The notes under the pieces were generated by a model. It was not told the DNA's origin, made no database searches, and worked only from the letters and a program-made list of their open reading frames with translations. Of a stretch of 5,965 bases of DNA, positions 1 through 5,213 are shown piece after piece. The translations under genes and the position numbers were made by a program. The stretch comes from Hyphomicrobiales bacterium (lineage in GTDB: Bacteria; Pseudomonadota; Alphaproteobacteria; Micropepsales; Micropepsaceae). The number at the start of each line of letters is the position of its first letter. Within the stretch, counting starts at the first letter, position 1. The stretch covers positions 1 through 5,965 of the forward strand of contig JAFIHO010000224.1 in NCBI GenBank assembly GCA_017849395.1, read 5' to 3'.

Positions 1-1882
1 ACAGCTCAGACGGCGAACCGTAGAAGTTCAGGCTGAAGGCTGCCTGGCGCATCGACTGACGCATCAGGGGACCACCCAGACGTGAACCATTGGCCTGAAT
101 GTAGAAAGAGGCGACAGCGCCCGGCGTGGCAACATCGGTCGTGAAGGGGTTGTAGGGAACGCAACCATTGTTCCGCGCGGCCACGTCGCGGCAGACGATC
201 TGGCCGGTCGGCAACTGGATCGAATCGATGGCGAAGTTGAAGCGGTTCTTCAGCGGCATGTTGAAGATGCGGACGCTGACGCTGGTTTCACCATGCTCGG
301 CATAGGTATCCCAGTTCCAGTCCGTTCCGAACACGCTGAACGCACCCTGAGCGCCCACGACATAGCGGCGCAGGTTGCGGGTCAGGTTGACGATCTGGCT
401 GTAGGGAATATTGCCATTGGTGGTGCTGATGCTGAAACCACGCACCGGCGCGCCGGTGGCTGTCATCGCGGCCATGGTCGAGGAGCTGGGAGCGAAGCTG
501 CCATAGGACGCCAGGGTATTGATCGGGTTCACATTGTAGGCATTGATCTGAGCCTGGGTGACGCCATCAAAGCCGGCACCCGCATAAAGGGCATTACATG
601 CCGCAATGGTCTGGGCGTAGCTCAGCCCGATGCCAAACGCGCCACTGGCGGGCAGGAACGCGTTATCGCACTTCATCGTGATGCCGTTGCGATTCGAGTT
701 GCCCTGCGCCGGGATCGACACGGTGCGGACCGAGCTCATGGTCACAGTGCCGTAGATTTCGGTGCCGGGATCGATCTCATACGACAGGCGCGAATAGATG
801 TTACCGCGGGTCAGAGGGGACACCATGGTGTTGGTCCACTGACGCGCCGTCTGGTCGCCCGGATCGGCGGCGGTGCCGAAGCAAGTGTTGCCGATAACAC
901 CGCTGACGCCGCCGGAATTGGAGTTGGATCCGGTACCCAACGGCGCACAACCGCCGGCATAGTCGAACTGGCCGGCTTGACCGCCATTAATGCCGAAGAT
1001 CGTGCCCTGCAGCGGACCGGAGACGATCATGCCATAGGGATAGTTGACGATATTCTGGGCCAGAGGAGCCAGCACGCGCTGCGACGGGCAGGTATTTGTG
1101 GCGCCGCAGGTGGCGAACACAGCGGCCGTCGGGGTGCCGCGAGTGTCATTGCCATAGGTCGAATAGAAGGCGCGGCCACCCGGATACAGTTCAGGGGCGA
1201 ACTGGCCAGGAATATTCTTGGGCGGATTGACGCCGGCCGTGTACGAATATTCGCCCGCCACCTGGAAGTGGGCCTTGTCGCCCAGGAAGGATGTGCCCGC
1301 CGCAAACTGGAACGTGGCGTTGTTGTTGTCGCCATAGGTGGTCTGGCCGCCCATCAGGTTGGCCTTGAAGCCTTCGAACCGCTTGTCGGTGACGAAGTTC
1401 ACGACACCGGCGACGGCGTCAGAACCCCAGGAGGCCGAGGCGCCGCCCGTCACGATATCGACGCGCTGGATCAGCGCCTGCGGAATCATGCTGACGTCGA
1501 CTGCGCCATTCGGGTTACCGCCGACGATGCGCTGGTTGTCGATCAGCACCAGGGTGCGCAGCACGCCAAGGGCGCGCAGGTTCAGGGCCGACAGGCCCAT
1601 CAGGCCGGTGGTGGTCGATCCGGTATTGTAGCTGACGCCGGTCGAACCCTGCAGGGCCGGCAATTGCGTCATCGCTTCGAAGACGTTCGGCTGCGCGTTG
1701 CGCTGGATGTCTTCAATGCCGACGACGGTGGTCGGAGTCGGCGCGTCGAAGCCCGCATTCTGAAGGCGGGTCGAAGACACGATCACCGTTTCTTCAGTCT
1801 GGGCGTTGGCGGCAGTGCCAAGCGACAGCAACAGCGCCGTCGCCGAACAACCCAGCATGAGCCGGTGCGAATAATTTTCCAT
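1..1882 (-). CDS. TonB-dependent outer-membrane receptor, N-terminal part (3' end outside window)
   Basis: Outer-membrane beta-barrel that takes up a substrate using TonB/ExbBD energy; the substrate cannot be read from the sequence. The frame is open from ATG at 1882 to the window edge (627 codons), so the C-terminal barrel and final aromatic residue are missing. Residues 1-27 form a signal peptide (Arg at 7, hydrophobic core 14-22, cleavage ANA|Q). A TonB-box-like stretch, ETVIVSS, lies at 31-37. The plug domain spans about 46-165 and carries family landmarks: LNLRALG at 100-106, LVLIDNQR at 111-118, VDIVTGGASASWGSDAVAGV at 141-160 and VNFVTDK at 161-167. The remainder is Asn/Gly/Tyr/aromatic-rich barrel with long loops, including a cysteine pair at C564 and C574. 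GAGGGG seven bases upstream supports this start; the next in-frame Met is residue 9, inside the signal peptide. Transcribed in the same direction as the genes at 2249-5049 but separated from them by 366 bp, so probably its own unit. Family assignment is firm; substrate class is open. Confidence 0.95.
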   Translation of the reverse strand, partial: MENYSHRLMLGCSATALLLSLGTAANAQTEETVIVSSTRLQNAGFDAPTPTTVVGIEDIQRNAQPNVFEAMTQLPALQGSTGVSYNTGSTTTGLMGLSALNLRALGVLRTLVLIDNQRIVGGNPNGAVDVSMIPQALIQRVDIVTGGASASWGSDAVAGVVNFVTDKRFEGFKANLMGGQTTYGDNNNATFQFAAGTSFLGDKAHFQVAGEYSYTAGVNPPKNIPGQFAPELYPGGRAFYSTYGNDTRGTPTAAVFATCGATNTCPSQRVLAPLAQNIVNYPYGMIVSGPLQGTIFGINGGQAGQFDYAGGCAPLGTGSNSNSGGVSGVIGNTCFGTAADPGDQTARQWTNTMVSPLTRGNIYSRLSYEIDPGTEIYGTVTMSSVRTVSIPAQGNSNRNGITMKCDNAFLPASGAFGIGLSYAQTIAACNALYAGAGFDGVTQAQINAYNVNPINTLASYGSFAPSSSTMAAMTATGAPVRGFSISTTNGNIPYSQIVNLTRNLRRYVVGAQGAFSVFGTDWNWDTYAEHGETSVSVRIFNMPLKNRFNFAIDSIQLPTGQIVCRDVAARNNGCVPYNPFTTDVATPGAVASFYIQANGSRLGGPLMRQSMRQAAFSLNFYGSPSEL

Positions 1883-1889
1883 AGGTTTC

Positions 1890-1895
1890 CCCCTC
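1890..1895 (-). promoter_or_regulatory. Ribosome binding site of the TonB-dependent receptor
   Basis: Read on the minus strand, GAGGGG is followed by seven bases (GAAACCT) and then the ATG at 1882-1880. This is good Shine-Dalgarno spacing, and it selects this Met over the in-frame Met eight codons later. Confidence 0.75.
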
Positions 1896-1981
1896 AAGGA
1901 ACAGTTGAAACAGGACGCTCGCTCAATCCCCGTATTCTCTGCCAGTCGCTGCGCGCCTCATGGGTGCGCAATTCCGCCGCG

Positions 1982-1995
1982 AGAACTGCAATTCT
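1982..1995. promoter_or_regulatory. Near-palindrome, possible operator
   Basis: AGAACTGCAATTCT is a 14-bp inverted repeat with six of seven base pairs complementary. It lies 100 bp upstream of the receptor ATG, close to where a promoter would be expected. Such short near-palindromes occur by chance, so this is weaker than the site at 2048-2064. Confidence 0.25.
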
Positions 1996-2047
1996 GAACG
2001 TATACAAACTGCACCTTACCAGATGCCTAACGGACCAGTTCTCCCGA

Positions 2048-2064
2048 ATCTCACCAGGTGAGAT
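2048..2064. promoter_or_regulatory. Perfect 17-bp palindrome, operator candidate
   Basis: ATCTCACC-A-GGTGAGAT has perfect 8-bp arms around a single central base. It lies 166 bp upstream of the receptor ATG and 185 bp downstream of the HAD-UbiA stop codon. There is no T-run on either side in either direction, so an intrinsic terminator is unlikely. A one-base loop also makes an RNA hairpin unfavourable, leaving a binding site for a dimeric repressor or activator as the natural reading. I do not recognise the sequence as the site of a known regulator. A regulator of receptor expression is the likely partner, by position only. Confidence 0.5.
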
Positions 2065-2079
2065 CAGAAGAAAAATGGC

Positions 2080-2097
2080 AGAAAACGTACATTTTCT
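2080..2097. promoter_or_regulatory. AT-rich 18-bp palindrome, copy 1 of a repeated element
   Basis: AGAAAACGTACATTTTCT is an inverted repeat with eight of nine pairs complementary; the only mismatch is C2086 against A2091. Its core AAAACGTACATTTT (2082-2095) recurs with 12 of 14 bases identical at 2134-2147. The two copies start 52 bp apart, near five helical turns, which would place them on one face of the DNA. This fits paired binding sites of a dimeric regulator upstream of the receptor gene. The identity of that regulator is unknown. Confidence 0.4.
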
Positions 2098-2133
2098 ACA
2101 CATCCTAGGCGAGAATTAGAAATTGATGCCCTT

Positions 2134-2147
2134 AAAACGTGTATTTT
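2134..2147. repeat. AT-rich 14-mer, copy 2 of the repeated element
   Basis: AAAACGTGTATTTT matches the core at 2082-2095 at 12 of 14 positions in the same orientation. This copy keeps the AAAA/TTTT arms but has three unpaired positions on each side of the centre, so it would be the weaker half of a paired site. Confidence 0.35.
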
Positions 2148-2211
2148 GTCGTTCATTCCCGTCCTCGCACCGGCTCGCGATTCTGCCTGGATTCGCTTGT
2201 TTGCGATGAAG

Positions 2212-2245
2212 AAAAAGGCACGGGCTGACGCGAAGGTAAGCAGCC
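2212..2245 (-). terminator. Weak candidate terminator after the MBL/HAD-UbiA operon
   Basis: Just downstream of the HAD-UbiA stop, the minus strand can form a 5-bp GGCTG/CAGCC stem (2241-2245 with 2223-2227) around a 13-base loop. A TTTTT run (2212-2216) follows six bases later. The short stem, long loop and offset T-run make this marginal; no better terminator is visible before the receptor leader. Confidence 0.22.
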
Positions 2246-2248
2246 TGG

Positions 2249-3694
2249 TTATCCCAACACCGGAAAATTCTTGGCAGCCGCCGCCAAGGTGCCGAACACC
2301 CCGATGGAAACGAGCCAGGAGACCCAGTCCTTGGCCGCATACACGATCGGATCGTCATGCATGTAGCCGCGCGCCGTCGATAACCAGATGCGGCACAGCC
2401 AGAACAGCATCAAAGGCACGATGCACCACAGGAACATGGGCGAGGAATAGCGCTGCGACACCGTCTCGTCCTGGACGAACAGGGCCAGAATGACGATCGC
2501 GGTGAAGGCGGAGGCAACGCCCATCAACTGGAGAATGGCGGCGTCTTCCACCCCATAGCCGCGCCGCGCCGCCTTGCTCTTTCCCTGCTGCGCCTTGGTC
2601 ATCATTTCGCTGACCCGCTTCACCAGCGCGAGGCTGAGGAAAAAGAACGAAGAAAAGCCCAGCAGCCACAGCGAAACCGGATGACCCGTGGCCTCGCCGC
2701 CAGCGAACAGACGTAGCGTGTAGAGCCCCGCCAGCACGAAAATATCGACCAGCGGAAATTCCTTGAGGAACAGCGAATAGGAGAGCGATGAAATGCCGTA
2801 CAGCGCGACCCAGATCGCCGCGCCACTCTGAACGGCGCAGAACGCGCCCGCCACGAGCAGCGTGAACGTCATCGCAAGGCCGGTGGGCGCGGACAGGACG
2901 CCGCTGGCGAAGGGCCGCCTGCGCTTTCTGTGATGCTGGCGGTCTGCCTTAAGGTCGGACAGGTCGTTGATGATGTAGATCGCCGAGGCCGTGGCGCAGA
3001 AGGCCGCGAAGGCCCAGCCGGCACTGATCCATCCCGATACGTCGCCTAGCGCGTGGGCGGTGGCCAACGGCACCAGCACCAGCAGGTTCTTCACCCACTG
3101 GTAAGGCCGCATCGCCTTCAGCATGCCCCGCAGCTTTGATCCGGCGGGCGGAAATATACGCTCGACCGGCGCCGCGTTGGCCGCGCGGGCAGCCAGGGCC
3201 GCCCCCGCGACGACGACCGCCGCATGGGCTCGCCGCCAGACTTTGAGGTCGCTGGCATCGTTGCCTGCATAGACGAAGCCGCGCTCTCCAAACATGTCGG
3301 CAAGCGCGGTGGCTTTCTTGTCGCCTTTCAGATTGTGCACGCCGTCCGACGCCAGCACGGCATCGAACAATCCCAGATGCGCCTGAACCGCGTCCGCTGT
3401 GCTGCGGTCGGCGGCGGTGGCCAGCACCAGCGTGCGGCCACTGGCCTTTTCGGCCTTCAGATAATCCAGAAACGCTTCGTTATAAGGCAGCGAAGCGGCA
3501 TCGACAGGTTCCAGTTCCGCGACCTGACGCTTCATCATGGCGCGGCTTTTGAACACGCCCAGCAAGGCGCGCAGGATACGCCAGTTGCGCAAGCCCGCAG
3601 CCAGGCTGTCGACCAGCGTGTCGGAACGCACCAGCGTGCCGTCCAGATCCACGGCAAGCGGCAAGGGCTTTGTCTGACTTTCGTGGATGGTCAC
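2249..3694 (-). CDS. HAD phosphatase-UbiA prenyl-phosphate transferase fusion (DPPR synthase-like)
   Basis: 481 residues in two parts. Residues about 10-170 are a HAD-superfamily domain: motif I DLDGT at 16-20 (nucleophile D16, acid D18), motif II around T93 in LATAAD, lysines at 123-127 for motif III, and motif IV GND at 144-146 with D149. Residues about 190-480 are a nine-helix UbiA-family integral membrane domain opening with RPYQWVKN (196-203). The first Mg-diphosphate motif is NDLSDLKAD (243-251), the second region has Y306, K311 and D317, and a late HDDP sits at 446-449. These features resemble decaprenyl-phosphate phosphoribosyltransferase (Rv3806c type), which joins PRPP to a polyprenyl phosphate, more than quinone-forming UbiA. 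The fused HAD domain could supply the following dephosphorylation; this is inference. The start is GTG, overlapping the upstream stop (GTGA). No Shine-Dalgarno is visible, so translation probably depends on coupling. Both catalytic halves look intact. UbiA fold is sure, exact substrates are not. Confidence 0.94.
   Translation of the reverse strand: MTIHESQTKPLPLAVDLDGTLVRSDTLVDSLAAGLRNWRILRALLGVFKSRAMMKRQVAELEPVDAASLPYNEAFLDYLKAEKASGRTLVLATAADRSTADAVQAHLGLFDAVLASDGVHNLKGDKKATALADMFGERGFVYAGNDASDLKVWRRAHAAVVVAGAALAARAANAAPVERIFPPAGSKLRGMLKAMRPYQWVKNLLVLVPLATAHALGDVSGWISAGWAFAAFCATASAIYIINDLSDLKADRQHHRKRRRPFASGVLSAPTGLAMTFTLLVAGAFCAVQSGAAIWVALYGISSLSYSLFLKEFPLVDIFVLAGLYTLRLFAGGEATGHPVSLWLLGFSSFFFLSLALVKRVSEMMTKAQQGKSKAARRGYGVEDAAILQLMGVASAFTAIVILALFVQDETVSQRYSSPMFLWCIVPLMLFWLCRIWLSTARGYMHDDPIVYAAKDWVSWLVSIGVFGTLAAAAKNFPVLG
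3691..3694 (-). other. GTGA stop/start overlap (translational coupling)
   Basis: The minus strand reads GTGA: the GTG at 3694-3692 starts the HAD-UbiA gene and the TGA at 3693-3691 ends the MBL-fold gene. The preceding 20 bases contain no purine-rich Shine-Dalgarno but do contain a 10-bp self-complementary GC block (GGCGCGCGCC, 3699-3708). Re-initiation by ribosomes finishing the upstream gene is the likely way the fusion protein is translated. Confidence 0.7.
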
Positions 3695-5049
3695 GGCCGG
3701 CGCGCGCCAATCTGGTAGTAGAAATTCTTGGCTGTGCGAAACAGACCCGAGTCGGCAGGCAACAGCTTGCGGATCACATCCTCGCTGCCGGTGGTGACTT
3801 TCTTGAAGATATTCGCCACCGGATCCCGCAGGAAATAGTGCAGGAAATAGCTGCGCAGCTCGGCGTTGGATTTCGCGCCGCCATTATCGGCATATTTGCA
3901 GACATAGGGCGAGAAGTCTGGATAGAGCCCCTCCACGCCATGCAGGGTGGTCTTCATGAAATTGCCGATCAAAAGATCGTCGAAGATCTCATATTCCAGA
4001 CACGTCATGAAGGAACCGCGCGGCGCCTCGAACGTGATGCCGCGCTTGCGCAGGGCCGGGTTCAGATCGACGGTATGCGTCTTGCCGCCCATTTTCACTT
4101 CGACAAAGCCGAAGCTGCCGGCCAGATGCTCGCGCGCCTTGAAATAGGCGTCGATTTTCGCGGCGTCTTCCCTTGTCATCTGGTCTGACCAATTGTCGCC
4201 GAAATCGCTTGCCGGACGCACCTTCAACGCATTGCGCGGCGGTCTTATCTCGCGCACCTCGTTGTTTTCGGCGTTGACGCGAATAAAGGAAGGCAACATG
4301 CGCGGCCCTGTCTGGCGCGCACTGGCCTGGTAATCCTCCAATTCGGGGATCAGGACATTGGCCCAGGCGCTGTCATCGCGCTGATAAACATGGAAACCGG
4401 AGAAGGGCGCGACGTAATGCGCGCCATACATCATGGCGGCGCGCTGGGCGCGCGGCGCGATGGGCCTGCGGCGTTCCTTGGGGTCCACCAGCTTGCGGCC
4501 CTGCGCGTCGAACAGGTTCATCATGTCTGCCCCGCCCCAGCCATGCAGGGCGAAGTAATAGACATTCTTGTAGGCCTTCGCGATGCGCCGCACATGCATA
4601 GACGCGCCGAAATCCGGCGAGTCGTTGGTGTTGATGATGAGCGTGCCGCCGACATCGATCAGGATGATCGAATCCTGGTTCACATTGGCGATCGTGTAGA
4701 CCTTGATGCGCGGCGAAAGCTGAACCCATTCATGGTCCTTGAGGACGCGGACCTTGTGGCCCATCCCCTCCAGGTCGCGCTTGATGCGGCCACCATGATG
4801 GTCCGACAGCAGGATCTGGCCGCCCGTCAGCAGCGGCAGGGATTCGGTGTTGAGATGGTCCGGATGGCCGTGGCTGAACCAGTGGAACTTCGCCCGGCGG
4901 ATAGCGTCCATCTGCTCGGGCGGGATGGAATAGTCATGGCCCCAACTGCCGAAATAAGCGTCGTCATTGATCCAGGCATCGGTCGTCAGGATCGGCTCGC
5001 CGTCATAGGCGATAAGGGTCGCGCTGCCGATGGAATCGAAACCGAGCAT
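3691..5049 (-). CDS. Metallo-beta-lactamase-fold protein, CMAH-like core without Rieske domain
   Basis: 452 residues, soluble, with no signal peptide or membrane helix. The N-terminal half (about 1-225) is an MBL fold: opening strand FDSIGSATLIAYDG (4-17), metal motif SHGHPDH at 59-65 (H60, H62, D64, H65), then TNDSPDFG at 141-148 and H220 as possible further ligands. After about 280 comes a second region with WSDQMT (287-292) and LEYEIFDDLLIGNFM (351-365). This layout reminds me of vertebrate CMP-N-acetylneuraminate hydroxylase, where an MBL domain is followed by a comparable C-terminal part. The N-terminal Rieske iron-sulfur domain of that enzyme is absent: the protein begins directly at the MBL domain. 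A plain UlaG-like hydrolase is the alternative. The start ATG has GGAG five bases upstream, and the stop overlaps the GTG of the HAD-UbiA gene, so the two proteins are made together and probably serve one pathway. MBL fold is firm, hydroxylase kinship is tentative, reaction unknown. Confidence 0.93.
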   Translation of the reverse strand: MLGFDSIGSATLIAYDGEPILTTDAWINDDAYFGSWGHDYSIPPEQMDAIRRAKFHWFSHGHPDHLNTESLPLLTGGQILLSDHHGGRIKRDLEGMGHKVRVLKDHEWVQLSPRIKVYTIANVNQDSIILIDVGGTLIINTNDSPDFGASMHVRRIAKAYKNVYYFALHGWGGADMMNLFDAQGRKLVDPKERRRPIAPRAQRAAMMYGAHYVAPFSGFHVYQRDDSAWANVLIPELEDYQASARQTGPRMLPSFIRVNAENNEVREIRPPRNALKVRPASDFGDNWSDQMTREDAAKIDAYFKAREHLAGSFGFVEVKMGGKTHTVDLNPALRKRGITFEAPRGSFMTCLEYEIFDDLLIGNFMKTTLHGVEGLYPDFSPYVCKYADNGGAKSNAELRSYFLHYFLRDPVANIFKKVTTGSEDVIRKLLPADSGLFRTAKNFYYQIGARRP

Positions 5050-5054
5050 GATGT

Positions 5055-5058
5055 CTCC
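5055..5058 (-). promoter_or_regulatory. Ribosome binding site of the MBL-fold gene
   Basis: The minus strand reads GGAG, then five bases (ACATC), then the ATG at 5049. This fixes the start of the MBL-fold gene at the beginning of the first strand of the fold. Confidence 0.75.
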
Positions 5059-5071
5059 GGGACAAACCAGA

Positions 5072-5077
5072 ATTATA
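5072..5077 (-). promoter_or_regulatory. Candidate -10 box (TATAAT) of the MBL/HAD-UbiA operon
   Basis: A perfect TATAAT lies on the minus strand 22 bp before the ATG, which would give a short leader of about 16 bases carrying the GGAG site. At 17-18 bp spacing the -35 region reads TATGGA or TTATGG, a poor match to TTGACA. The promoter may therefore need an activator or be weak. The inverted repeat at 5108-5132 lies just upstream of this -35 position. Confidence 0.45.
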
Positions 5078-5107
5078 CTAGCCGGGAAGGGTTATCCATA
5101 AGTGACG

Positions 5108-5132
5108 TCCCCGGCACCGATGCCGCAGGGGA
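5108..5132. promoter_or_regulatory. Bulged inverted repeat in the divergent promoter region
   Basis: Outer arms TCCCC (5108-5112) and GGGGA (5128-5132) and inner arms GGCA (5113-5116) and TGCC (5121-5124) pair to a nine-bp stem with a four-base loop and a three-base bulge. It sits between the two divergent starts, upstream of the candidate -10 of the minus-strand operon. It could be an operator or merely GC-rich self-complementarity. No T-run follows, so it is not a terminator. Confidence 0.3.
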
Positions 5133-5178
5133 ACCAGGCCGAAGCCGGACTTAAGGCCATTTCAACCTGAACAGATGC

Positions 5179-5196
5179 AGGATAAGCCTTATTCCT
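5179..5196. promoter_or_regulatory. Imperfect palindrome upstream of the glycosyltransferase
   Basis: AGGATAAG (5179-5186) faces CTTATTCCT (5188-5196), complementary except for one extra base. It ends 17 bp before the glycosyltransferase ATG, where a -10 region or a repressor site would fall. It is immediately followed by TAGG, so the region also holds the palindrome CCTAGG (5194-5199). No convincing -35/-10 pair for the plus-strand gene could be assigned. Confidence 0.3.
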
Positions 5197-5213
5197 AGGT
5201 TAATTCTCCTCCC

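Larger units (their letters stand above)
1883..2248 (-). promoter_or_regulatory. Leader/promoter region of the receptor gene (non-coding, 366 bp)
   Basis: No convincing gene lies in this stretch. The half next to the receptor (about 1900-2047) has mixed composition. The part at about 2066-2150 is clearly AT-rich compared with the surrounding DNA, as expected of a promoter or operator zone. It contains three palindromic or near-palindromic elements (1982-1995, 2048-2064, 2080-2097) and a second copy of the AT-rich 14-mer at 2134-2147, each listed separately. A TATACG hexamer on the minus strand (1999-2004) could be a -10 box but has no acceptable -35 at 16-18 bp, so I do not name a transcription start. 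The end next to 2249 may also hold the terminator of the upstream operon. Confidence 0.55.

Noticed and set aside
1894..2103. A 69-codon minus-strand frame in the receptor leader, ending on the receptor ribosome site
   Set aside because: Considered as a leader peptide, but there is no Shine-Dalgarno at correct spacing before its ATG, it runs through the palindrome at 2048-2064, and the product has no recognisable feature.
293..2119. A 608-codon open reading frame on the plus strand, the longest complete one in the window
   Set aside because: It lies opposite the receptor gene, whose minus-strand translation shows a signal peptide, plug motifs and barrel. The plus-strand product is Gly/Arg/Ala/His-rich low-complexity sequence with no recognisable domain, as expected of an antisense shadow in GC-rich DNA.
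3224..4188. Two overlapping plus-strand frames (3224-3718 and 3670-4188)
   Set aside because: Both are antisense to the HAD-UbiA and MBL-fold genes, lack ribosome sites and have the composition of shadows.
4390..5154. A 254-codon plus-strand frame
   Set aside because: Antisense to the MBL-fold gene, which has a clear metal motif and ribosome binding site; the plus-strand product shows no domain and runs across the promoter region.
2104..5199. Two CCTAGG hexamers (2104-2109 and 5194-5199), both in non-coding DNA
   Set aside because: CTAG-containing hexamers are often rare in bacterial genomes, so the placement is noticeable, but two six-base matches with different flanks are not enough to claim a shared site.
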